DNA from: Deltaproteobacteria bacterium
GTDB lineage: Bacteria > Desulfobacterota > GWC2-55-46 > S146-73
Direction of reading: 5' to 3'
DNA length: 7,752 nt
NCBI GenBank assembly: GCA_015492355.1
Contig: WGFF01000244.1
Coordinates: forward strand, 1 to 7,752
Below are positions 1 to 5,096 of the stretch, in pieces; position 1 is the first letter of the stretch; every line of letters starts with the position of its first letter. The notes beneath the pieces are model-generated. The model saw only the letters and a list, made by a program, of their open reading frames with translations. It searched no databases and was not told the DNA's origin. Position numbers and translations under genes: made by a program.

Positions 1-77
1 GTCGAGATTAAACGAAAAAAATCACGTTAAAAAATTGGTAATGGGTATCTTTTTCGGACTAAAATCTCCCTGTATTC

Positions 78-113
78 TGAAGGAAACCCCTTTTGTAAAA
101 GGGGTTTCCCTCA
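78..113. repeat. Perfect 13-bp inverted repeat (hairpin 1)
   Basis: The left arm GGAAACCCCTTTT (82-94) and right arm AAAAGGGGTTTCC (97-109) are exact reverse complements separated by only GT. After one mismatch (A81/C110), three more pairs (TGA 78-80 with TCA 111-113) extend the stem. Folded RNA would open the central AT pairs to form a loop. The repeat lies about 140 bp past the capA-like stop, so it could end that minus-strand transcript, but no clear U-tract follows on either strand. A structural role or membership of a dispersed repeat family is as likely as termination. Confidence 0.75.
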
Positions 114-115
114 AA

Positions 116-161
116 CTCCCTTCCCCAAAACTTTTAATCTAAAGTTTTTTGGGAAAGGGGG
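116..161. repeat. Imperfect inverted repeat (hairpin 2)
   Basis: Eight continuous pairs, AAAACTTT (127-134) with AAAGTTTT (141-148), flank a six-base loop, TAATCT (135-140). Beyond a two-T bulge (149-150), CCC (124-126) pairs with GGG (151-153). After a C123/A154 mismatch, positions 116-122 pair with 155-161, including one T-G pair. It starts two bases after hairpin 1 and shares its character: purine-rich against pyrimidine-rich arms made of G, C and A/T runs. The two look like one composite element. In the minus (capA) direction there is no clean terminal T-run. Confidence 0.65.
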
Positions 162-252
162 CAGGGGAAAACACTGTGTTTTTACAAAACCCGCCGATCA
201 TCCAAGCCAGGAGGCTGGGCATTCTGGCAGAGAGTGGTACCAGCCCTATCCA

Positions 253-1314
253 TCAATCCCTGTATACCATTATGGAGTCTCCATCCGGGCTGAATCCCAC
301 ACCACTGGACAGAGACCTCGTGGATATGTGAGAGGCAAACTCCTCCATCCATCTGCCATCTGGTATAGTGGGGCTGAAAAGGACTGTTCTGTTGTCCACA
401 TTGAGCGGTATAATCCTTACGGACTTTATGGCACATCTCCTTCCATCCCTTCTGAAGGTAACCTCTGCTATCATGCCCTCTGCAGACGGGCTATACGAGC
501 CGAAGACAAGGTTTCCAAGGCTATAGAACACTATCCCATCTCCAGAGAACTCTATACCCTGTATCACATGGGGATGATGCCCCACCACAAGGTGTGCCCC
601 GCTCTCTATGGCAAGGTGTGCAAGCTCCCTCTGGTAGTCCTTGGGAAAAAAACTCCCCTCCTCGCCCCAGTGAAAGGCAACCACCACCACATCAGCCTCC
701 TTCCTTAACCTCCTCACATCCCTCCTTACGTATCCGTAATATCCTGGTGCTGTACCAGGGCTATCCCTGCCTGCGTAAAACTCCTTTGGAAGGGTGTTAG
801 AATAGGCAAGCACCCCTATCCTTATCCCACCCACTCTTACAAACACAGGACGCCTTGCCTCTTCTATGTTCATACCCGCACCTGTATGGAGTATTCCCAC
901 CTTCTTGAGCACTGTGAGTGTATCCGTAAGTCCACCGGGACCAAAATCCATGATATGGTTGTTGGCAAGGGTGAGTATATCGAATCCCACCTCCTTCATC
1001 CACCTTGCCACCACAGGTGGTGCCTTGAAGATAAATCTCTTCTCCATGAATACATCCTCTGAAGTGGTAAGGGGGGATTCAAGATTCCCTATAACAACGT
1101 CGCTCCCTTTCAGCACGTCCTTTATATGTCTGAAGGGATACTCAGGGCTATATCTCTCTATGAAGGGTACCACCCTTCCTCCGAGATATATATCCCCCAC
1201 AAGGGTGATGGTTACCTCCTCTGCCACTACGGACCGTACACACAAAAAAATGACCATGGTGATGAGGAATCCCACCCTCCTGTTCCTCCATCCCCTTAGT
1301 GGCAGAAAGACCAT
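253..1314 (-). CDS. CapA-family metallophosphatase-like protein (PGA_cap domain)
   Basis: This is a 353-residue member of the CapA/PGA_cap family, calcineurin-like metallophosphatase folds first known from poly-gamma-glutamate capsule synthesis. Most bacterial members have no proven substrate. An N-terminal basic stretch and hydrophobic segment (residues 12-31) end in VVA-EE, which suggests a signal peptide cleaved after Ala31 or a membrane anchor, so the protein probably acts outside the inner membrane. Family motifs appear in order: GDIYLGG (40-46), GNLESPLT (76-83), ANNHIMDFG (117-125), HWGEE (215-219), GHHPHVIQG (245-253) and YSLGN (264-268). The Asp, Asn and His residues are the expected metal ligands. 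An in-frame ATG lies 63 bp upstream at 1377. I prefer 1314 because GAGGAGG sits at the right distance before it, a signal peptide follows directly, and the only good promoter lies between the two ATGs. No capB or capC neighbour is present, so a role in polyglutamate capsule is not supported. Confidence 0.9.
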   Translation of the reverse strand: MVFLPLRGWRNRRVGFLITMVIFLCVRSVVAEEVTITLVGDIYLGGRVVPFIERYSPEYPFRHIKDVLKGSDVVIGNLESPLTTSEDVFMEKRFIFKAPPVVARWMKEVGFDILTLANNHIMDFGPGGLTDTLTVLKKVGILHTGAGMNIEEARRPVFVRVGGIRIGVLAYSNTLPKEFYAGRDSPGTAPGYYGYVRRDVRRLRKEADVVVVAFHWGEEGSFFPKDYQRELAHLAIESGAHLVVGHHPHVIQGIEFSGDGIVFYSLGNLVFGSYSPSAEGMIAEVTFRRDGRRCAIKSVRIIPLNVDNRTVLFSPTIPDGRWMEEFASHISTRSLSSGVGFSPDGDSIMVYRD

Positions 1315-1322
1315 CTTATTGG

Positions 1323-1332
1323 CTACCTCCTC
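1323..1332 (-). promoter_or_regulatory. Strong RBS that sets the capA-like start
   Basis: On the minus strand the sequence reads GAGGAGGTAG, then CCAATAAG, then the ATG at 1314. This is a near-perfect Shine-Dalgarno sequence at suitable spacing. The ATG at 1377 lies upstream of the predicted transcription start, so this site decides the start in favour of 1314. Confidence 0.8.
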
Positions 1333-1358
1333 ATAACAATAGAAAAAGCCTGGATTAA

Positions 1359-1387
1359 ATTCTATTGCCATATCCATGGATTGTCAA
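1359..1387 (-). promoter_or_regulatory. Sigma70-type promoter for the capA-like gene
   Basis: On the minus strand, TTGACA (1387-1382, a full match to the -35 consensus) is followed by exactly 17 bases and then TAGAAT (1364-1359, five of six matches to the -10 consensus). Transcription would start near 1352, giving a leader of about 38 nt with the strong ribosome binding site at 1323-1332. It faces away from the BON-gene promoter at 1489-1517. Confidence 0.75.
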
Positions 1388-1488
1388 TTAAAAGTCAGGT
1401 ATGTATCCTTTAGAGAGTTTTATATATATCCAGGGAGCCCCCTCCCTGTACCTACCGGCAGGAAAGGGTTATCATACAAAAAATCATC
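1388..1488. other. Divergent intergenic region with a short hairpin
   Basis: This is the stretch between the two divergent predicted promoters. It contains an AT run (TATATATAT, 1421-1429), then a 7-bp inverted repeat with a four-base spacer: CAGGGAG (1431-1437), CCCC, CTCCCTG (1442-1448). A near-palindrome, CCTACCGGCAGG, follows at 1451-1462. Because both transcripts are predicted to start outside this stretch, these symmetric sequences are more likely DNA-level protein binding sites than RNA structures. That is inference; I do not recognise the operator of any named regulator. Confidence 0.4.
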
Positions 1489-1517
1489 TTGTAGAAAGGC
1501 TATTGCTCTGTTATACT
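1489..1517 (+). promoter_or_regulatory. Probable sigma70 promoter (extended -10) for the BON gene
   Basis: A weak -35 element, TTGTAG (1489-1494), is followed by a 17-base spacer and TATACT (1512-1517). The -10 is preceded by TG one base upstream (1509-1510), an extended -10 that would compensate for the poor -35. Transcription would start near 1524, about 37 nt before the BON gene start codon. It probably drives both plus-strand genes. Confidence 0.55.
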
Positions 1518-1560
1518 CTGTGGGGAGTTAAACAGATCATTTAACCAGAAGGCACCCGAA

Positions 1561-2211
1561 ATGGAACCAGAAAAGGCACTGAGGGCGCTCAAGGCTTCCA
1601 TCACTGAGAAACTCCGTATAGATCAAAGGCTCAACCCCATACATCTCGGGCTCGAGGATGATTCCATCGTCATCGAGGGCACTGTTGAGAAGGTATCGCA
1701 GAAAAAGAGGATCCTTCTTAAGGCGATGGAACTGTTTCCAGGGGTAATCGACAGGCTCAGGGTGAAACCCGCCTCCCACATGACCGACAGGGAGATAGAG
1801 AACCATCTCAATGATGCATTTTCACAGGAGCCGACCCTAAAGCAAACCACCATAAGGGTAGAGGTAAGGGATGGTTGTGTCGATCTGGAAGGGATTGTGC
1901 CGTCCCTGTGCCATAAAAGGATTGCAGGTGTGCTTGCCTGGTGGGTGCCAGGGAGCAGGGATGTTATAAACAGCCTCGAGGTGGTTCCACCTGAGGAGGA
2001 CTCAGACGATGAGGTAGTGGAGGCACTGAGACTGGTGCTGGAGAAGGATAGCCTTGTGGATGCAACACGCATAGGCATAAGCTCCAAGGACTGGGTTGTA
2101 ACACTAACAGGTACGGTAAACTCGGAATCTGAAAGGGATGCAGCAGAGGATGATGCATGGTATATCTGGGGTGTGAACGATGTGATAAACAATATAGAAG
2201 TACGCACATGA
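1561..2211 (+). CDS. Cytoplasmic triple-BON-domain protein
   Basis: This 216-residue protein is built almost entirely of three tandem BON domains, at about residues 5-70, 75-142 and 148-215. Each shows the usual pattern: a helix, then a short strand ending in a Gly turn (IEGTV 38-42, LEGIV 109-113, LTGTV 182-186), a second helix, and a closing strand after a VxDxIxxL/I-like element (DVINSLEV 134-141, DVINNIEV 207-214). BON domains bind phospholipid or other hydrophobic ligands in proteins such as OsmY, but OsmY is secreted and this protein has no signal peptide or membrane segment, so it is probably cytoplasmic. The start is preceded by only a weak AGAAGG sequence (1547-1552). It has its own predicted promoter, and the cysteine-rich gene follows 59 bp later on the same strand. 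The domain assignment is firm; the function is unknown. Confidence 0.88.
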   Translation: MEPEKALRALKASITEKLRIDQRLNPIHLGLEDDSIVIEGTVEKVSQKKRILLKAMELFPGVIDRLRVKPASHMTDREIENHLNDAFSQEPTLKQTTIRVEVRDGCVDLEGIVPSLCHKRIAGVLAWWVPGSRDVINSLEVVPPEEDSDDEVVEALRLVLEKDSLVDATRIGISSKDWVVTLTGTVNSESERDAAEDDAWYIWGVNDVINNIEVRT

Positions 2212-2270
2212 AAGCGGTAATTTACCACCACTTTTAACCTCAGCCAGCAAAGGAGGAGGGACAAAAGGGC
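2212..2270 (+). promoter_or_regulatory. Short intergenic spacer with strong RBS
   Basis: This 59-bp gap between the two plus-strand genes contains a small odd palindrome, GGTAA-T-TTACC (2216-2226), flanked by AAAG and CTTT (2211-2214, 2231-2234). It could form a weak hairpin, but no U-tract follows. A strong Shine-Dalgarno, AAAGGAGGAGG, begins at 2249, about 11 nt before the ATG at 2271. I see no promoter here, so the two genes probably share a transcript. Confidence 0.5.
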
Positions 2271-2858
2271 ATGAAGATACGCATCAAGAAGGTGGACCCT
2301 GAGATAATGACCCAGAAGGGGCTTTTTGGGGACGGATGTTACGGGAGCAGATGCGAGGATGAGTGCTGTGAATGGGGATGTGATGTGGACTTTGAGAGCG
2401 ACCTGCTTATAAAGAAATACAGGCACCTCATCGAACCACTCATAAAGGCAAGGATAGAGGACTGCTTTGCCACAGGTATAATAAAGGATAACGACTATCT
2501 CGGTGGTGCCTATCGGGAGACCGTTGTCAGGGAAAGTGACAACAGGTGTGCATTCCATCTTATAGGCAGAAAGGGGTGTTCCCTTTTCTATCTATGGGCA
2601 AAGAAGGGCTTGCCCAAGAGGATAATACCCACCATCTGCAGGACCTACCCCATCACATGGCACAGGGGTAAACTCTTTGTGGACAGACCCCTTAAGAGGG
2701 CGTGTAAATGCATGGAAAGGACACCAAGGGGAGAAAAGGTACCTTCCCTCTACGAGACCCAGAGAAGGGATATATGGGCACTCTTTGATATTCAGGATAA
2801 AAAATTCCTCGCCTCCCTGAAGAACGCAAAATGGAGGAAGACCGCATCGAAAAGATAG
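2271..2858 (+). CDS. Cysteine-rich putative metal-binding protein (YkgJ/DUF3109-like)
   Basis: This is a 195-residue soluble protein with 11 cysteines, at 23, 28, 32, 33, 37, 65, 93, 103, 123, 145 and 147. The N-terminal cluster is Cx4Cx3CCx3C. Later elements are CAFH (93-96), GCSL (102-105), a Cys followed by TYPI (CRTYPI, 123-128) and CKC (145-147). The order 'Cys cluster, C-x-F, G-C, C-x-x-YPI, late Cys' resembles the YkgJ-type Fe/Zn-chelate cysteine-cluster and DUF3109 families from memory. Those families are thought to bind iron or zinc, possibly as a cluster, but no reaction is established. The C-terminus is basic and lysine-rich. The strong ribosome binding site supports the chosen ATG. 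The stop is only 9 bp from the stop of the convergent isomerase gene. Metal binding is likely; any enzymatic role is unknown. Confidence 0.7.
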   Translation: MKIRIKKVDPEIMTQKGLFGDGCYGSRCEDECCEWGCDVDFESDLLIKKYRHLIEPLIKARIEDCFATGIIKDNDYLGGAYRETVVRESDNRCAFHLIGRKGCSLFYLWAKKGLPKRIIPTICRTYPITWHRGKLFVDRPLKRACKCMERTPRGEKVPSLYETQRRDIWALFDIQDKKFLASLKNAKWRKTASKR

Positions 2859-2867
2859 ACTACTCTT

Positions 2868-3470
2868 TCATACCCCCTCCTCTTCGATTATCCTCACCCT
2901 TATCTCCACCCTTTCAAGGGGTATGTCCCTTGCATCCCTTGGTAGTGTTGAGATCCTGTCCACCACATCCATACCCCTTACCACCTCGCCGAATACTGTA
3001 TACTTCCTATCGAGGAAGGGTGAGTCCTTCACCACTATGAAGAACTGTGAGCCTGCGCTGTCAGGGTCTCTACCCCTTGCCATGGATACTATGCCACGCC
3101 TGTGTGACAGGCTGTTGAACTCAGCCTTCAGCCTGTAGCCAGGTCCTCCAAAGCCATAGGTCGCCCTGTCCTCACCCTTTGTGTTGGGGTCTCCACCCTG
3201 GATTATGAAGCCGGGTATTACCCTGTGGAATATGGTTCCATCATAAAAACCCTCTTTTGCAAGCCTTATAAAATTCTTTACATGCTCAGGGGCATATTCT
3301 GGAAAGAATCTTATCTCTATCTCACCGTACTTCGTCTCTATCACAGCCCTGGGTGGCTTGGGTGCCTTCTCCTTTTTTACCTCTTTCTGTGCACATGATG
3401 TAACAGGAAGGAACAATACCATGGCAAGAGAAAATGTTGAAAAAAACATCCACAGGTTACTCCTCCTCAT
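2868..3470 (-). CDS. Cyclophilin-type peptidyl-prolyl isomerase, lipoprotein
   Basis: This enzyme would catalyse cis-trans isomerisation of X-Pro bonds to help proteins fold outside the cytoplasm. Residues 1-25 form a lipoprotein signal peptide (basic start, hydrophobic core) ending in the lipobox V-T-S-C, so Cys26 would be lipidated; Ala at +2 fits outer-membrane sorting if the host is diderm. A short charged linker rich in Lys, Glu and Pro (29-40) precedes a compact cyclophilin domain (about 42-197). The active-site landmarks are FHR (81-83), GFIIQGGD (87-94), SMARG (129-133), SQFFI (141-145) and FLDRKYTVFG (152-161). The position equivalent to human CypA Trp121 is Phe152, a common bacterial substitution linked to weak cyclosporin binding. 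GGGAGG (3482-3487) lies upstream of the ATG. It follows cca on the same strand after a 138-bp gap, so its expression may be partly independent. Confidence 0.92.
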   Translation of the reverse strand: MRRSNLWMFFSTFSLAMVLFLPVTSCAQKEVKKEKAPKPPRAVIETKYGEIEIRFFPEYAPEHVKNFIRLAKEGFYDGTIFHRVIPGFIIQGGDPNTKGEDRATYGFGGPGYRLKAEFNSLSHRRGIVSMARGRDPDSAGSQFFIVVKDSPFLDRKYTVFGEVVRGMDVVDRISTLPRDARDIPLERVEIRVRIIEEEGV

Positions 3471-3608
3471 TCCCTTCTTACCTCCCTATATGGTTTCTAA
3501 GAAGAAATCAATGCCAAAATATCCATACTCACTCTCCAAGGGGTAGGGCTGGCATGAGACCCCTGTCAAAGGTAACAGGTCTATCCATATAAAATCAACA
3601 ACAAAAAA
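3471..3608 (-). other. Gap between cca and the isomerase gene
   Basis: This non-coding gap on the minus-strand side is longer than the other junctions of the cluster. It contains two competing inverted repeats. AGGGGT (3539-3544) pairs with ACCCCT (3559-3564). GACCCCTGT (3558-3566) pairs with ACAGGTC (3575-3581), apart from a two-base bulge. On the minus strand a T-rich stretch follows the cca stop directly, but before either hairpin, so this is not a standard terminator. TTGACA (minus strand, 3568-3563) and TTGGCA lack a good -10 at 17 bases. I therefore call neither a promoter nor a terminator here. Confidence 0.4.
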
Positions 3609-5096
3609 TCATCCTTCCCTACCCTTCTCCTCCAGTAGCCATCTTTTAATGTATGCTATAGCATCGTCTCTGTCCTTTATAACCCCCCTTTCCTCACCCT
3701 CGGATATCTTCTCCATTATCTCTCCCACGAGCCTCCCCTGAGGTATCCTGAACACACGCATTATCTCGTGTCCATCAAGAAGAGGTCTTCTCTCCTTTTT
3801 CATGTACACGGAGAAATAGAAGTCCATCATATCCATTACAATCCCGAAGAGCCTTTTGTCCTCACCATCTATGGTAGCCCTTGCATCCGCAAGGGCGAGA
3901 AGGAGGAGTCCCATACCCCCTCCGTCACCAGTAGCCCTGAAAAAGTGTGCCCTTGCCCTGCGAGAAGGATTCTGGAGGGATGCGAGCACAAACACACGGT
4001 GATGGTTCCTTACAAGGTTCGATACCTCACCAGATATCCTTCTGCCAAAGGTGAGCCTCATGAGTATCTCCTCCACCAGACGAGCACCCTCCCTGTCATG
4101 ACCGATAAAGCTCAAAACCCCATCCTCCATCTTCATGGTAAGTGCCTTGCCAGCATCGTGGACGAATGCAGTCAACTTAAGGAGCACCCATCTCTCAACC
4201 CCACTCACAGTCCCCCTGAGATACTCCCCCACCCCAGGAAGGGTATTGAGGAACCTACCTTCCTTTATGTCCTCAACGATACACTCCATCCTTTCGAGGG
4301 TCTTAAGAGAGTGGGAGAGGAGATCATACCCTCCGTTTCTCCAGGCTGTCAGTTCTGGTGCAAATGTAGCGATGAGCCCGTATCTGTACAGTCTTTCCAT
4401 AGCCCTGGATGTATGGTGTGCTGTAAAGATATTAAGAAGTTCCTCCTTTATACGTTCTGGTGCAACCCCTCTGAGGAGTTCACCATCCCTTATAAGTATT
4501 CTCTCGGTTCTGTCTGATATACGGAGCCCGTACTCCTGTAGAAGACGTACAGCCCTTATGCACCTGAGGGGGTCATCCCTGAAGGCATGGTCAGATACGA
4601 CCCTGAGAATACCTGCCTTAAGGTCATCTATGCCACCTGTAGGGTCTACAATCATAGGTCTTTCTTTAGTGAAGAGGTCATCCATATTGAGTGCCAGTGC
4701 GTTGATGGTAAAATCGCGCCCCATTAGGTCTTCCACTATGTCCCTACCCCTGAGTGGAGAGATATCTATCGTAAAGGACTTTCTATCTCTCTTGGATACG
4801 ACCCTGTAGGAACCACTCGCTCTATCGAGGAGGAAAAAACTCCCCCCGAGACTCGATGCAATAGCCCTTGAGAGCCCCTCTGTATCACCCTCCATGACAA
4901 AATCGTAGTCGAACACCTCTGAACCGAGGAGAAAATCCCTTATGGCTCCACCCACAAGATGGAGTTCTGTACCAAGCCCCTTACCTTTACGGTATATCTC
5001 TGAGAGCAGGGGATCCTGTCTGAGGGAGGGTATGTCCTCAAAAAAATAAAGGGTCGAACCATCTCGACCCTTTGATGTGATTCCGTGTGTCTCCAT
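3609..5096 (-). CDS. cca: CCA-adding enzyme / poly(A) polymerase family protein with HD domain
   Basis: This 495-residue protein belongs to the class II nucleotidyltransferases, which add CCA (or CC, or A) to tRNA 3' ends or make poly(A) tails. The catalytic head carries LVGGAIRD (47-54), the metal-binding pair Asp63 and Asp65 in FDYDF, the third carboxylate Asp111, RDFTINAL (127-134), DPTGG (151-155), and the base-selecting motif as DDPLR (174-178) before IRAVRL (180-185). The neck region follows. From about 255 a divergent HD phosphohydrolase domain has metal-ligand candidates His262, His313-Asp314 and His333, and an NHHR motif further on. HD domains in bacterial CCA enzymes can act as a 2',3'-cyclic phosphatase or phosphodiesterase. 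Sequence alone cannot separate CCA-adding from A-adding or poly(A) activity. The ATG overlaps the TPR stop (TGATG), and the nearest purine-rich SD-like element is about 14 nt away, so translation is probably coupled. A terminator-like hairpin lies within codons 8-21. No other ATG, GTG or TTG precedes the LVGG motif except GTG inside it. Confidence 0.9.
   Translation of the reverse strand: METHGITSKGRDGSTLYFFEDIPSLRQDPLLSEIYRKGKGLGTELHLVGGAIRDFLLGSEVFDYDFVMEGDTEGLSRAIASSLGGSFFLLDRASGSYRVVSKRDRKSFTIDISPLRGRDIVEDLMGRDFTINALALNMDDLFTKERPMIVDPTGGIDDLKAGILRVVSDHAFRDDPLRCIRAVRLLQEYGLRISDRTERILIRDGELLRGVAPERIKEELLNIFTAHHTSRAMERLYRYGLIATFAPELTAWRNGGYDLLSHSLKTLERMECIVEDIKEGRFLNTLPGVGEYLRGTVSGVERWVLLKLTAFVHDAGKALTMKMEDGVLSFIGHDREGARLVEEILMRLTFGRRISGEVSNLVRNHHRVFVLASLQNPSRRARAHFFRATGDGGGMGLLLLALADARATIDGEDKRLFGIVMDMMDFYFSVYMKKERRPLLDGHEIMRVFRIPQGRLVGEIMEKISEGEERGVIKDRDDAIAYIKRWLLEEKGREG
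5040..5073 (-). terminator. Terminator-like hairpin inside the 5' end of cca
   Basis: On the minus (coding) strand, AAAGGGTCGA, a six-base loop (GATGGT) and TCGACCCTTT form a perfect 10-bp stem (5073-5048). It is followed directly by A and seven T residues (5047-5040). This is the form of a Rho-independent terminator. It lies about 23-56 nt after the TPR stop and cca start, within codons 8-21 of cca. It may reduce cca expression relative to the upstream genes, or be suppressed when ribosomes follow closely through the coupled junction. The structure is directly visible; termination is inferred. Confidence 0.6.

Larger units (their letters stand above)
1..252. other. Non-coding left edge with inverted repeats
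   Basis: I see no credible gene in this stretch, which lies downstream of the capA-like stop codon. A 60-codon plus-strand reading frame from 149 has a low-complexity start, no clear ribosome binding site, and runs into the antisense of capA, so I do not call it. The segment holds two consecutive long inverted repeats (78-113 and 116-161), described separately. Next to them is a small AT-rich palindrome, AAAACAC-T-GTGTTTT, at 168-182. Positions 1-77 are AT-rich with A runs and show no recognisable motif. The inverted repeats may end capA transcription or belong to a dispersed repeat family. Confidence 0.6.

Noticed and set aside
149..331. Plus-strand 60-codon frame at the left edge
   Set aside because: Its start lies in the right arm of hairpin 2, there is no clear ribosome binding site, the protein has no recognisable pattern, and it overlaps the antisense of the well-supported capA-like gene.
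2208..2237. Nine-codon frame overlapping the BON stop (ATGA junction)
   Set aside because: It is too short, has no ribosome binding site and ends well before the strong site serving the gene at 2271.
1623..2558. 311-codon minus-strand frame opposite the BON and cysteine-rich genes
   Set aside because: It runs across two well-supported plus-strand genes and their intergenic gap. The protein is Ser/Thr/Leu-rich in the way typical of antisense frames, with no motif.
3539..3581. Possible cca terminator in the gap before the isomerase gene
   Set aside because: The two inverted repeats compete, the first has a 14-base loop and the second a bulge, and no U-tract follows them in the minus direction.
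3768..4809. Two overlapping plus-strand frames (3768-4517 and 4135-4809) opposite cca
   Set aside because: They are antisense to conserved catalytic and HD regions of cca, lack domains, and reflect the codon bias of the real gene.
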